Source of the DNA: an uncultured Bacteroidales bacterium
GTDB lineage: Bacteria; Bacteroidota; Bacteroidia; Bacteroidales; Bacteroidaceae
Assembly (NCBI GenBank): GCA_945787885.1
Contig: CALZJF010000003.1
Span: 46,352 to 110,351, forward strand
DNA: 64,000 nt
Direction of reading: 5' to 3'
Shown piece after piece: positions 1 through 9,008 of this stretch (the first letter of the stretch is position 1; every line of letters starts with the position of its first letter). A model generated the notes under the pieces. It ran no database searches and had not been told where the DNA came from. It saw nothing but the letters and a program-made list of their open reading frames with translations. The position numbers were made by a program, and so were the translations under genes.

Positions 1-579
1 TACCCCGACCAGTTCATCATCGCTGATGCCAAGCGTGGCGACATTGGCAACACCAGTGCCATGTATGCCCGCTGCTTCTTCGAGGAGGGCAAAGTAGATT
101 CACTCACTGTCGCACCCTATATGGGCGAAGACAGCGTGACCCCCTTCCTCACTTACGAAGGCAAATGGGTCATTCTCCTCGCCCTCACCAGCAACAAGGG
201 CAGCCACGACTTCCAGCTCACCGAGAGCGCGGAAGGCGGCGAACGGCTTTTTGAAAAAGTGCTCCGCGTCAGCCAGCAGTGGGCCGACGATGAGCGCATG
301 ATGTACGTGGTCGGAGCCACGCAGGGCAAACTCTTTGCGGACATTCGCAAAATCGTCCCCCAGCATTTCCTTCTCGTCCCCGGCGTAGGCGCGCAGGGCG
401 GAAGCCTCGAAGAAGTGTGCCGTTATGGCATGACCGACGATTGCGGTCTCCTTGTCAATTCCTCGCGCGGCATTATCTATGCCGACACCACGGAGCGTTT
501 TGCCGAGGTGGCTGCCGAGAAGGCCCGCGAGCTCCAGCAGCAGATGGCAGCCGAACTCGCTAAGAAGAAGGGATGCTGA
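1..579 (+). CDS. pyrF: Orotidine 5'-phosphate decarboxylase, 5' end missing
   Basis: This is the C-terminal part (192 codons visible) of OMP decarboxylase, which makes UMP from OMP in the last step of pyrimidine synthesis. The reading frame is open from base 1, so the start lies outside the window. The first codons contain the catalytic motif [10 protein letters not shown], whose Asp and Lys belong to the active site. [10 protein letters not shown] and [10 protein letters not shown] follow, as in the longer 'type 2' PyrF proteins of about 270 residues. The stop codon overlaps the start of the next gene, which suggests translational coupling. The same pathway is represented about 41 kb away by pyrK-pyrD. 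An internal ATG at 61 is not a likely start because it would remove the catalytic motif. Confidence 0.96.
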   Translation, partial: YPDQFIIADAKRGDIGNTSAMYARCFFEEGKVDSLTVAPYMGEDSVTPFLTYEGKWVILLALTSNKGSHDFQLTESAEGGERLFEKVLRVSQQWADDERMMYVVGATQGKLFADIRKIVPQHFLLVPGVGAQGGSLEEVCRYGMTDDCGLLVNSSRGIIYADTTERFAEVAAEKARELQQQMAAELAKKKGC

Positions 580-1616
580 TGGGAGTCTTGAGAAGCATTC
601 CCCATCTTGCCTCCGCCTCACGCTGGGCGCGCAGCGTGCGCTCCGTGGCGCTGGCGGCGTGCATGGCCCTGCCTGCCGCCCCTGCCGCTGCACAGAGCGT
701 CGCCGACTACTACACTCCTGCCGACGGCACCAAAGGCGAAGCGCTGAAGACGGCGCTTTCTGCCATCATTGCCGACCACACCGTGCGCTCCTACGGCGAC
801 CTCTGGAAAGACTTCCAGACCACCGACCGCCGCAGTGATGGCTGCGTCTGGGATATGTATAGCAACATCACGAACTACGTCTTCGTCGCCGATCAGGCGG
901 GGTCATTCAGCAAGGAGGGGCAGAAATACAATCGCGAGCACTCCTTTCCAAAAAGCTGGTGGGGCGGGAGTTCGAGCCTTCCCTCCTACACTGACCTTTT
1001 CCACCTCTATCCCACCGATGGCTACGTGAACGGCATGCGCGCAAACTATCCCTTCGGCGAGGTCAAGACCGTGCAGAAACAGAGCGCCGGCGGCTTCAGC
1101 AAGTTGGGTTCCTGCTCCGTAGCGGGCTATCCCGGTTCCGCCCCCGTCTTTGAGCCTGCTGATGAATACAAGGGCGACTTTGCCCGCACCTACTTCTATA
1201 TGGCCACTGCCTACGAGCCTTACTTTGCCGAATGGGCAACCACTGAGGGCGGCATCATGCTCGACGGCACTTCTTATCCCGGCTTCCGCACGTGGGCGAT
1301 AGATATGCTGCTGAAGTGGGCTGCCGACGATCCCGTCAGCGAGAAGGAGACGGCGCGCAATGAGGCAGTCTTCAGCATTCAGCACAATCGCAACCCCTTC
1401 ATCGACTTCCCCGGCCTTGAGCAATACGTCTGGGGCGAGTTGCAGGATGTGGCGTTCAATGCCGCAGCCTATCGTCGCCCTACGTCGCTCATCGCTGCCC
1501 CTGCCCCCGGCGTGCAAGCTCCTGCCCCCGTGCTCTACGACCTCAGTGGGCGGCGCATCCAGCGTGGGCAGCAGCACGGAGTCGGCATAGCCAACGGTCA
1601 AAAGGTTATATGGTGA
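573..1616 (+). CDS. Secreted endonuclease I family nuclease
   Basis: A 347-residue exported non-specific nuclease of the endonuclease I (EndA/Vvn/NucM) family. The N-terminus is basic and then hydrophobic, ending in an Ala-rich stretch before AQS, as expected of a signal peptide. The family signature [12 protein letters not shown] (about residues 118-129) contains the catalytic His, and [15 protein letters not shown] follows with metal-site residues. The last 30 residues ([10 protein letters not shown] ... [10 protein letters not shown]) resemble the short C-terminal tails found on Bacteroidetes exported proteins, so type IX secretion is possible. The gene overlaps the pyrF stop. An alternative ATG at 579 forms a TGATG junction with that stop and would give 345 residues. 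Likely role: degradation of extracellular DNA or RNA. Confidence 0.9.
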   Translation: MLMGVLRSIPHLASASRWARSVRSVALAACMALPAAPAAAQSVADYYTPADGTKGEALKTALSAIIADHTVRSYGDLWKDFQTTDRRSDGCVWDMYSNITNYVFVADQAGSFSKEGQKYNREHSFPKSWWGGSSSLPSYTDLFHLYPTDGYVNGMRANYPFGEVKTVQKQSAGGFSKLGSCSVAGYPGSAPVFEPADEYKGDFARTYFYMATAYEPYFAEWATTEGGIMLDGTSYPGFRTWAIDMLLKWAADDPVSEKETARNEAVFSIQHNRNPFIDFPGLEQYVWGELQDVAFNAAAYRRPTSLIAAPAPGVQAPAPVLYDLSGRRIQRGQQHGVGIANGQKVIW

Positions 1617-1654
1617 GAAGCGGTCAGCCATGCTCCCTGCATACGCCGTGGCGG

Positions 1655-1713
1655 ACGTTTACGATAAAGCACGCACGTTTACGATAAAGCTCACTCACGT
1701 TTACGGTAAAAGC
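1655..1713 (+). repeat. Three direct repeats of a 16-17-bp motif
   Basis: ACGTTTACGATAAAGC occurs at 1655-1670 and 1675-1690, and a variant with one substitution and one extra A at 1697-1713. The spacing is 20 and 22 bp. The array sits between the endonuclease stop and its terminator, so it would be transcribed in the 3' UTR. No function is evident. Confidence 0.85.
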
Positions 1714-1728
1714 GTATGTTTCTTATAA

Positions 1729-1778
1729 AAACGGACGATGCTCCCCATTTCCGGGAGGCATCGTCCGTTTGTTTTTGC
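1729..1778 (+). terminator. Rho-independent terminator after the nuclease gene
   Basis: The arms ACGGACGATGC and GCATCGTCCGT (1731-1768) form a long stem, extended by a small inner TCCC/GGGA pairing. A T-rich run, TTTGTTTTT, follows. It should end the pyrF-endonuclease transcript. Confidence 0.85.
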
Positions 1779-1862
1779 AAGCCCATATTGAGAATTTCTA
1801 TTGTCGAAGTTCGCTCCTATAATAGTGCTGCCACGTAAAATCTCCCTTCTTCTGCTTCCCAA

Positions 1863-1962
1863 TTGACCATTTTCCGCCCTCAGAATGACCATTTTCCGCC
1901 CCCAAATTCATCATTTTCACCCCTTAAAGTAATCACCTGCTGACGAAACGTGATGTCGAAAT
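1863..1962 (+). repeat. Dispersed 21-bp-unit element, copy A
   Basis: First of five copies of an intergenic element of about 100 bp. Three imperfect units of 21-23 bp resembling TGACCATTTTGACCCCCAAA are followed by a diverged unit and a conserved tail resembling GACGAAACGTGATGTCGAAA. It lies in the convergent gap between the nuclease and CHAT genes. Other copies: 11656-11752, 24035-24133, 36303-36402 and 44036-44133 (reversed). Confidence 0.8.
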
Positions 1963-1974
1963 TTTGAATTTGCC

Positions 1975-2120
1975 ATTCATTCCCATTCGTGCCATTCGTG
2001 AAATTCGTGTCCAACACATACCGCGCGAAAATTTTTATTGACCACGAATTTCACGAATCGCCCGAATCCATTGCAAACGCCATTCAAACGCATTCATGCT
2101 ATTCGTGTAATCCGTGTTCA
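1975..2120. repeat. ATTCGTG-rich intergenic repeat with inverted arms
   Basis: The heptamer ATTCGTG recurs several times (CCATTCGTG, AAATTCGTG, TATTCGTG). The segment CATTCGTGAAATTCGTG near 1990-2010 is complementary to CACGAATTTCACGAATC near 2043-2059, so the region could fold into a hairpin. With copy A it fills the gap between two convergent genes. No gene is visible in 1617-2225. Confidence 0.7.
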
Positions 2121-2225
2121 ACGATATGAATTATAATGCGTGGTCAAGCCCAGAAGGGCGTGCGCCTGCGCGAATATCTGTCTGAACAGGATTCCCTTCA
2201 TGGGGGCACAACGTCTGGGGCAGTT

Positions 2226-5200
2226 TCAGTCGAGCATGATGAATGGTGCCCAGCAGTAAGGGTCGGGATAGCGTTGGCGGATGTAGGACTTTGCTTCGCT
2301 GAAAGCTGCATGTTTGTCCCAGGCATTGCGAGAATCGGCAAGCGACTGGCAGAACTTCACGATGAATTCACGTGTGACGACATCGCTGACGTTCCATAGC
2401 GTCATGACGATTGTCTTTGCCCCAGCCTTTTTGAAGCCGCGCTGTAGGCCGTAGATTCCCTCGCGTGTGGATTGTCCGGCACCCGTGCGGCACGCCGAGA
2501 GCATCACGAGTTGCAGACCATCGAGATTCATCTTCGCTATGTCGTTGGCAGTGAGGATTCCGCCCATGACGCCATCAGGGAGCGTCTTTCCCTGCCATGT
2601 GTTGTTGCCTCCGGCAAGGACGATGCCCGAGAGCGACATGGCATCTTTGTAGCCCTTGAGGTAATCGTAGTTGGCAGCCTCCTGCGGCGTATAGTAGAAG
2701 CCGTGGGTGGCCACGAGCAACAGGTCGGGAGCATTGCCGCTCATGCTGACGAACGATTCCGACGTGCCCAACGGCCCCATAAACCGCTCCACACTGACCT
2801 CCTGACGTTGCAACACCTGCTCCACCTCTAAGACTTCCTGCCGCGTGCCAGGCAATTCGGCAAACCCACGGCTGCCGCGAAGCCCATTCTCACCGCGGGC
2901 GGCAAAGACGGGAGGAATGTTGGGCCGATGGCGCTCATGGTCAGCCAGCATCTCCTCGGGAGAGAGGTCATACTGCAGTCCGCCGTAGAGCACTGCCCGC
3001 GGAGCCACCCCCTTCTGCGCGATGGAGGAGGAATGGCGCAGCAGTTCGCGCGCTGAAGAGAGGCGTACGAAATGATAGTGGTCGCCCAGGATGGAGCCAT
3101 CCTTCAGCGGAATGTTCTCCAATGCTATCTGGAAGAGGAACTGCGAGGGCACATAGTAGATGGTGGAGCCGCGTTTCACCTGCTTCGACAGCGGTTTCCA
3201 GAGCAGGCTGCGGAGCATTTCGGCAGCCGCCCCCTCATAGTATTCCTGCGGTGCTGTGACGCCGAGCGAACTGATGGCGCGCTCATCGAAGAGCGGGAGG
3301 AGGAGCGGATTTTCCTGCTGCTGCCGGACGATGTAAGCCGCATATTTCCTGCCCTCGCTCTCAGTGGAATAGTCGGTGAAGTCTATCAGCACCTCCTTGC
3401 GCCCCAGTGCGAGCTTCACGTCCTCGTAGTCCGTCTCCATGAACGCCGTGATGTCGCCAAAGGCTTGGCATCGGGCGGCAAGATGCTGCGAATGAGTGGC
3501 GATGTGTGCTGCCAGCGCCGTGATGCTGTCGGCATTCAGGCGATAGTCTTTCTCCAGCTTCTCCATCTTCAGCTGCAGCGATGCTATCTCCAGATATTCG
3601 TTGATGGCCGCCTCGTCGCCCTGCCGGCTGATGATTTCAAATGCCGTGCGCTCCTTCTCCAAGAGGAAGGCCTTGGAGAGCAGGAGGGCATCGTAGCAGA
3701 GCCGCGTGAAGTCAGTCTGCACCTTGCCAGCCTTGATGGCAAAGGGCGTCATGTCGGTCATGAGTTTCGATATGCGCTCCCAGGCAGCGTCGCGGTCTTT
3801 TATCCCCTTGTGCGGGAGCTGCTTCTTGATTAGCTCCGTCATCTTCTCCGTTGCCAGTGTCAGATGTCGGCAGGCTGCATCAAGATTGCCGGCAAATCCC
3901 TCGGCATTTGCCATATAGTTGATGGCCTCAATGTGGTTTTGGCAATATTCGCCGTAGGTCTCAGCCGTCAGCCGGGCATGGCGCTTATAGCGTTGCTCCG
4001 CCTCCTCATAGCGTTTGAGCTTGATGCAGACCCCTCCGGTGAGGGCTTGAAGTTGAATGCGGGACGGGTCGGTAGCATCAACCTCCGTAGCCAGAAGACT
4101 ATCGATGGTGCAGTAGTCAGCATAGGCCGCCTCATACTCTTGAAATGCCGAGTGAGCCAGTCCGCGCATGACGTAGTGAGGGAAGAGTTCGCGCGGAGTA
4201 GCAGTGGCATCGAGTCCGAGGAAGAGGGAATCAATGTGCGCCATGCACCGCTCCCGGTCGCCCATGCGCTGATAGATGTTGGCAGTGGTGCTGTGGGTGA
4301 GGCGAGTGGCAGTGTGTTCTGGCCCGAAGTGCTTCTCGTAGAGGCGCGTGCAGCGTTGGGCATAGAGGAGTGCCTCCTCATAGCGTTGCGCCGCGATGTA
4401 GAGTTCGCGGAGATCAGAGAGATATAAGCTGGCGTAAGGCATCTGTTCGGGGGCGTTGCGCTGCACGATGTCAGCATTCTTCTTAAACCAAAGCTCGGCC
4501 AAGTCATAGTTGCCCTGCTCCAGTGCTTCGTGACCCTTGTCTTCATGGAAGAAGAAGGTGGCCTCGTCGCTGTTCATGCAGCGCACGAGAGAGTCCATCT
4601 GCATCGAAATCTTCGCCTCATCGTGGCTGTCGCCTAAGATACGATAGAGCTTCTTCTTCTCCTTGAGCAGCTCCATCATCTTCCCGCCGTTGTTTGCGCT
4701 TTTTGCTGCAGCCCAAGCCTTTTCGTATGCTTCGAGGGCAGGCTGGAGCTCGCAAAGTTCGCGCGAGGCATCGCCGACGGCCTTTGCCGAGAGATACGCT
4801 CCCGTGGAGTGTCCGATTTGGCAAAAGAGCGGATAGGCTTCCGTCATGCAGCGTCGGCCCGCTCCTTCCTCTTGCACCACGAGGTGAAGATGGCCTTCGA
4901 CGTACCAGGCAAAGGCCAAGCATTTCCGCAGGGCATGAAGATCGTCGCCCGAAGCCAGGGGCAGCACCTCATAGAGCAGACTCTGCGCCTGCTGAAGTTG
5001 CTGCGGGCATTCGCGCGTGTTGATCAGAAGCGTCGCCCAATCGTAGGCACAGAGTATCAGCATCTCTGTCGTTTCCGCCTTCTCCTCCTCGGTCAGTGGG
5101 AGTTGCATCAGGCGTTTGGCTATGGGGTAAGCCGCATCGGGCTGGTCGGTGGCGTCGTAGCACTCTGCCAGCATGAGCATACATCTGACGCGTTCAGCAT

Positions 5201-5444
5201 GGCGGCCCGCCTCTTCCCCCATGCTCTCCATTTGCTCAGCCAAAGGCTGGAGGAGGACGATGGCATCAGCGTGGCTGCCCGCATCCATGAGCGTCTGCGC
5301 CTTGGCAATTACATCGGCTGATGAGGCAGCTGCCACATCCGTCGGGCTCACTGGGAGAGGCAGAGCCGCCGCAGCGAGGGAGGAGAGAAGCAGAAAGAGC
5401 AGACTGGCAGACAGTCTGCGCAGTGTGATAGTCAGAAGGAGCAT
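2226..5444 (-). CDS. Exported TPR-repeat protein with C-terminal CHAT peptidase domain
   Basis: A 1072-residue protein. The N-terminus (MLLLTITLRRLSASLLFLLL) and the following Ala-rich stretch look like a signal peptide, so the product is probably periplasmic or at the surface. Residues from about 40 to 650 are helical and rich in Ala, Leu, Tyr and Glu with TPR-like spacing (for example AYADYCTIDSLL). The C-terminal 300 residues are a CHAT domain of the caspase-like clan CD: the catalytic pair is His914 in VATHGFYY and Cys985 in LSACRTGAG. It starts 19 bp after the cation-efflux gene and is probably cotranscribed with it. CHAT proteins cleave protein targets in several bacterial response systems, but the substrate here is unknown. 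Confidence 0.9.
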   Translation of the reverse strand: MLLLTITLRRLSASLLFLLLSSLAAAALPLPVSPTDVAAASSADVIAKAQTLMDAGSHADAIVLLQPLAEQMESMGEEAGRHAERVRCMLMLAECYDATDQPDAAYPIAKRLMQLPLTEEEKAETTEMLILCAYDWATLLINTRECPQQLQQAQSLLYEVLPLASGDDLHALRKCLAFAWYVEGHLHLVVQEEGAGRRCMTEAYPLFCQIGHSTGAYLSAKAVGDASRELCELQPALEAYEKAWAAAKSANNGGKMMELLKEKKKLYRILGDSHDEAKISMQMDSLVRCMNSDEATFFFHEDKGHEALEQGNYDLAELWFKKNADIVQRNAPEQMPYASLYLSDLRELYIAAQRYEEALLYAQRCTRLYEKHFGPEHTATRLTHSTTANIYQRMGDRERCMAHIDSLFLGLDATATPRELFPHYVMRGLAHSAFQEYEAAYADYCTIDSLLATEVDATDPSRIQLQALTGGVCIKLKRYEEAEQRYKRHARLTAETYGEYCQNHIEAINYMANAEGFAGNLDAACRHLTLATEKMTELIKKQLPHKGIKDRDAAWERISKLMTDMTPFAIKAGKVQTDFTRLCYDALLLSKAFLLEKERTAFEIISRQGDEAAINEYLEIASLQLKMEKLEKDYRLNADSITALAAHIATHSQHLAARCQAFGDITAFMETDYEDVKLALGRKEVLIDFTDYSTESEGRKYAAYIVRQQQENPLLLPLFDERAISSLGVTAPQEYYEGAAAEMLRSLLWKPLSKQVKRGSTIYYVPSQFLFQIALENIPLKDGSILGDHYHFVRLSSARELLRHSSSIAQKGVAPRAVLYGGLQYDLSPEEMLADHERHRPNIPPVFAARGENGLRGSRGFAELPGTRQEVLEVEQVLQRQEVSVERFMGPLGTSESFVSMSGNAPDLLLVATHGFYYTPQEAANYDYLKGYKDAMSLSGIVLAGGNNTWQGKTLPDGVMGGILTANDIAKMNLDGLQLVMLSACRTGAGQSTREGIYGLQRGFKKAGAKTIVMTLWNVSDVVTREFIVKFCQSLADSRNAWDKHAAFSEAKSYIRQRYPDPYCWAPFIMLD

Positions 5445-5463
5445 GAGGAGGAAGGTGAAGGAT

Positions 5464-6369
5464 TTAATTGTCAGAGGATTTTTTCAGCGGTTCGATGTGA
5501 AGATTGATGTGAGTGGCCTCGCCGAAGGCATCGCGAAGGCGGTGTTCAAGGAGGCAGGCATGGCGGTGGGCCTCGTAGAGAGAGACGTTGCCGTTCATTC
5601 GTATGTGCATCTCAATGGCATACGTGCTTCCGACGGCGCGCGTGCGGAGATTGTGGAGCCCCTGGAACTCCGTGTCCTCCTCGACGATGCGCCGAATTTC
5701 CTCCTCAACGGCAGGGGGCAGACTCTTTTCGAGGAGTTCGTTCAGCGCGCCGCCCATGATTTTCACTGCGGTGAAGAGGATGAGGATGCTGACGACTGCT
5801 GCCGCAATGGGGTCGAGCACAGCCCATGAGGGGCCGAGAATCAGTGCGCCGCCGATGCCCAAGCCCGTGCCGATGGAAGAAAGTGCGTCGGTGCGGTGGT
5901 GCCAGGCATTGGCGATGACGGCATCCGAGCGCACCCGCCGCCCCACGCGCACTGTGGCCTGATAGACTGCCTCCTTGAAGAGGATGCTGACGATGGCGGC
6001 AGCCAGGGCTATCCAGCCCGGCGTGGAGAGCTGCGAGCCATGAATGGCAGCGAGAATCTTGAGGATGCTGTCGCGGAGCAGGATGCCGCCCACGAGGAGG
6101 AGGCTTCCGCCGACGAGCAGAGTAGCCAAAGTTTCGTATTTGCCATGGCCATAGTGGTGGTCGCTGTCGGCAGGCTTGCTGCTGATGCGCACGAAGAAGA
6201 TGACGATGAAGTCAGTTAGGAGGTCGCTCAACGAATGGACGGCATCGGCAATCATGGCGGCTGAATGACCCAATATGCCTGCTACGAATTTTAAGGCTAC
6301 AAGGACGAAATTCACGCCCGCTCCCCAAAGCGTGATGCGATAGATGGAGCGACTGCGGTCTGCATTCAT
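5464..6369 (-). CDS. Cation diffusion facilitator family metal exporter
   Basis: A 301-residue inner-membrane antiporter of the CDF family, which exports Zn, Fe, Mn or related divalent ions. Several hydrophobic segments are present. The family's metal site is seen as DAVHSLSD (Asp42, His45, Asp49) in the second helix and HHRTDALSS later. HHYGHGKYE precedes the third helix. A C-terminal cytoplasmic domain ends in HINLHIEPL. I chose the ATG at 6369 (MNADRSRSIY) because it gives the usual family length; the frame is open further upstream to 6438. It is the first gene of a likely two-gene unit with the TPR-CHAT protein. The metal cannot be told from sequence. Confidence 0.93.
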   Translation of the reverse strand: MNADRSRSIYRITLWGAGVNFVLVALKFVAGILGHSAAMIADAVHSLSDLLTDFIVIFFVRISSKPADSDHHYGHGKYETLATLLVGGSLLLVGGILLRDSILKILAAIHGSQLSTPGWIALAAAIVSILFKEAVYQATVRVGRRVRSDAVIANAWHHRTDALSSIGTGLGIGGALILGPSWAVLDPIAAAVVSILILFTAVKIMGGALNELLEKSLPPAVEEEIRRIVEEDTEFQGLHNLRTRAVGSTYAIEMHIRMNGNVSLYEAHRHACLLEHRLRDAFGEATHINLHIEPLKKSSDN

Positions 6370-6736
6370 AATATAGATTTTTACAAAAATAAACAGAAGA
6401 ATTCCAAAGAGAGAGGCTCTGAAAAGAAGGGAAATCAACGGGAATCAACGTTGAAACATGGGCAAAGGAACGCTTTTTTTCTGAGACCGCCAAGGCTCTT
6501 CGGCAGAAAGTGATCACTTTTTTGCCGCAAAAAGGCTTCTCCGAGCAAGCTCGAAGACTGGCAGGAAGGAGAGAAAAGGCTGGAATCGGGCGGCGGCGAG
6601 GCAAAAACCGTGTCGCTTTTTTGCGAGAGTGGGGGAAATGGCGTAATTTTGCCTCGTAGAAAATCTGAAAAGCAGGTGTGCGCTTGATGTGTTCGTTGCG
6701 CTGCCTGCTGCATCACAATTATTGTAAAAGAAAATT
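6370..6736. other. Divergent intergenic region between the CDF and SDR genes
   Basis: No gene is visible. The region holds the SDR-operon promoter near its right end and the motif GAAAGTGATCACTTTTTTGC at 6506-6525. A near copy of that motif lies at 21181-21197, in another divergent gap. Confidence 0.6.
6620..6651 (+). promoter_or_regulatory. Bacteroidetes-type promoter for the SDR operon
   Basis: TTTG at 6620-6623, a 20-nt spacer, and TAATTTTG at 6644-6651 match the primary-sigma consensus of Bacteroidetes (TTTG, 19-21 nt, TAnnTTTG). The SDR start codon lies 85 bp downstream. Confidence 0.75.
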
Positions 6737-7477
6737 ATGCACACCTCTATAAATAAGCGTGCCGTCGTGATGGGGGCTACCTCGGGGATGGGACGTTTGG
6801 TGGCGTTGGGGCTTCTTGGCAGAGGCTGGACCATCGGCATCGCCGGACGGCGGACGGACGAACTGCTGGCTCTGCAGCAGACCGCTCCGGAGAGAGTGTA
6901 CGTGCGGACCATTGATGTGACGCACGACGATGCTCCGCAGTTGCTTCGCCAGCTCATTGATGAGATGGGAGGCATGGACCTCTATTTCCACAGTTCGGGC
7001 TTCGGACGTCAGAACACGGAGCTGGACAGCGCGATAGAAAACAGCACGGTGATGACGAATGCCTTTGGCTTCACGCAGATGGTGGACGCTGCCTTTCAGT
7101 ATTTCCGCCAAACGCGGCGGCGAGGCAGGATAGCCGTCATCAGCAGCATAGCAGGCACGAAAGGTCTGGGAGCAGCGCCGGCGTATTCTGCCACGAAGCG
7201 TTTTCAGTGGACCTACATCGAAGCCTTGGCACAGCTGGCACGCATGGAGGGACTCGACATTCGCTTTACTGACCTTCGCCCAGGATTCGTGCGCACGGAT
7301 TTCATTGTCGGCAAAAATTATCCCATGCAGCTCACTCCGGGCAGTGTGGTGGGGCATATTCTCAGTGACATCGAGAAGGGACGGCGCGTGCGGACCATCG
7401 ACTGGCGCTATCGGATGCTCTGCTTCTTCTGGCGACTGCTGCCGCAGTGGGCTTGGGAGCGGATGAAGATTCGATGA
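6737..7477 (+). CDS. Short-chain dehydrogenase/reductase
   Basis: A 246-residue cytosolic SDR-family NAD(P)-dependent oxidoreductase. The nucleotide-binding motif is GATSGMG (13-19). The active-site residues are Ser137 (ISSIAG) and Tyr150/Lys154 (YSATK). The usual NNAG motif is replaced by HSSGFG. The C-terminal WRYRMLCFFWRLLP stretch is hydrophobic and may touch the membrane, as in SDRs that act on lipid-like substrates. It is first in an apparent operon with the GNAT (30-bp gap) and FabK-like (37-bp gap) genes. The substrate is unknown; the FabK-like neighbour makes acyl or keto-lipid chemistry possible, but this is inference. Confidence 0.92.
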   Translation: MHTSINKRAVVMGATSGMGRLVALGLLGRGWTIGIAGRRTDELLALQQTAPERVYVRTIDVTHDDAPQLLRQLIDEMGGMDLYFHSSGFGRQNTELDSAIENSTVMTNAFGFTQMVDAAFQYFRQTRRRGRIAVISSIAGTKGLGAAPAYSATKRFQWTYIEALAQLARMEGLDIRFTDLRPGFVRTDFIVGKNYPMQLTPGSVVGHILSDIEKGRRVRTIDWRYRMLCFFWRLLPQWAWERMKIR

Positions 7478-7507
7478 TTTGAAGGACTTCATATAACACT
7501 CTCCCCA

Positions 7508-8023
7508 ATGAATTATACATTCCGCACTGCTACCACTGAAGATGCCGCTGCGCTGAGTGAGATTTACGCTCCCTATGTGGAGGAAACGGCAGTCTCGTTT
7601 GAATACGTGGCCCCGACGGCAGAAGAATTTGCCCGACGCATCAGCGACATCACGCGCCACTATCCCTACATCGTGGCGCTCGATGCTATGGGAACGCCCG
7701 TGGGCTATATCTATGCCCATGCCCTTCATGAGCGCGCCGCCTTTGCCTATTGCGCGGAAGCCTCCGTCTATATACATCGCGACCATCACGGACGAGGCTT
7801 GGCACGCAGCCTCTATGGGCAACTCGAAGCGGCACTGCGCCAGCAGGGCATACGCCAGCTCTATGTGAGCATTGCTGCCGCCGACCGCACCGACCCGCAG
7901 CTGACGACTGCCAGTCTGGAGGCGCACCGCCGGCTGGGCTTTGAGGAGGTGGGGCGATTTGATGCCTGCGGCTGGAAGTTCGGACGTTGGTATGACTTGG
8001 TGTGGATGAGGAAAAGGCTCTGA
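7508..8023 (+). CDS. GNAT family N-acetyltransferase (phosphinothricin acetyltransferase-like)
   Basis: A 171-residue single-domain acetyltransferase. The pattern RTATTEDAAALSEIYAPYV and the conserved SFEYVAPTAEEF match the Pat/MnaT (YncA) subfamily, which acetylates small amino acids and analogues such as phosphinothricin or methionine sulfone. The acetyl-CoA pyrophosphate loop is seen as HHGRGLAR (about residues 96-103). The C-terminal segment HRRLGFEEVGRFDACGWKFG is also typical. It is the middle gene of the SDR operon. The true substrate is probably an amino-acid-like compound; herbicide resistance is not implied. Confidence 0.92.
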   Translation: MNYTFRTATTEDAAALSEIYAPYVEETAVSFEYVAPTAEEFARRISDITRHYPYIVALDAMGTPVGYIYAHALHERAAFAYCAEASVYIHRDHHGRGLARSLYGQLEAALRQQGIRQLYVSIAAADRTDPQLTTASLEAHRRLGFEEVGRFDACGWKFGRWYDLVWMRKRL

Positions 8024-8060
8024 TGCAGCCCGCTCCTATTTAATATATATTTAAATTACT

Positions 8061-9008
8061 ATGAAAACACGCATTACAGAATTGTTTGGCATACGCCTCC
8101 CCATCATTGCAGGCGGCATGGCATGGTGCAGCGGCTGGCGATTGGCATCGGCAGTGAGCAATGCCGGAGGCTTGGGACTGTTGGGAGCTGGCAGTATGCA
8201 CCTCGAAACGTTAGACTACCATATTCAGCAGATGAAGGCCTCCACGCAACTGCCGTGGGGTGTGAATCTGCCCCTGATGTATCCTCAGACGGATGAACTC
8301 GTCGCACTGCTGATTCGCCACGAAGTGCCCATCGTTTTCACTTCGGCAGGGAGCCCGAAGAAGTTTACGCAGCGTTTCCACGATGCCGGAATGAAGGTGG
8401 CACACGTGGTGTCAAGCAGCCGATTCGCTGTTAAGTGTGAAGAGGCAGGCGTGGATGCCGTGGTGGCAGAAGGTTTTGAGGCAGGCGGACACAACGGACG
8501 CGAGGAACTGACGACGATGACTCTCATTCCGCAGGTGCGCCGTGCCACATCGTTGCCACTCATTGCTGCCGGCGGTATCTGCAGCGGCGAAAGTATGCTG
8601 GCAGCATTGGCGTTGGGAGCTGAGGCAGTGCAGATGGGCACTGTCTTTGCCCTTGCCACGGAAAGTTCTGCTCACGATGCTTTCAAGCAATATTGCATCA
8701 GTCTGCCGGAAGACGCGACGATGCTGGCACTGAAGGCATTGTCGCCCACGCGTATGGCAAAGAATGCGCTCTTTGCGCGTATAGCTGCGGCAGAAAGTCA
8801 GGGAGCAAGCGCGGAGATGCTGCGCGAGATGCTCGGACAGAAGCCTGCAAAGCGCGCCATCTTCGAGGGAGAAGTGGAAGAGGGAGAAGTGGAGATTGGA
8901 CAGGTGGTGGCGCAGATTGACAAAGTGGAGAGTGCAGCAGAAATCGTCGGGCGCATCGTCAATGACTATGAGACTGTCCGCCAGCGAATGGCGGGGCTAA
9001 AGATTTAG
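8061..9008 (+). CDS. Nitronate monooxygenase / FabK-like flavoprotein
   Basis: A 315-residue FMN-dependent TIM-barrel protein of the family that joins 2-nitropropane dioxygenase (nitronate monooxygenase) and enoyl-ACP reductase II (FabK). The N-terminus PIIAGGMAWCSGWRLASAVS and the phosphate-binding loops AAGGICSG and GAEAVQMGT are characteristic. The motif EGFEAGGHNG with its His is shared by both activities and is close to the FabK version. From sequence alone I cannot say whether it reduces enoyl-ACP or oxidises nitronates. It is last in the SDR-GNAT operon and is followed by a weak GC-rich hairpin with a T-run. Confidence 0.9.
   Translation: MKTRITELFGIRLPIIAGGMAWCSGWRLASAVSNAGGLGLLGAGSMHLETLDYHIQQMKASTQLPWGVNLPLMYPQTDELVALLIRHEVPIVFTSAGSPKKFTQRFHDAGMKVAHVVSSSRFAVKCEEAGVDAVVAEGFEAGGHNGREELTTMTLIPQVRRATSLPLIAAGGICSGESMLAALALGAEAVQMGTVFALATESSAHDAFKQYCISLPEDATMLALKALSPTRMAKNALFARIAAAESQGASAEMLREMLGQKPAKRAIFEGEVEEGEVEIGQVVAQIDKVESAAEIVGRIVNDYETVRQRMAGLKI

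Noticed and set aside
1655-1962. Possible CRISPR array from the repeats after the nuclease gene
   Set aside because: Units are 16-22 bp with almost no spacers between them, the copies are imperfect, and there are no cas genes.
2136-2399. 87-codon plus-strand open frame overlapping the end of the CHAT gene
   Set aside because: Most of it lies antisense to the well-supported CHAT coding sequence and it shows no domain.
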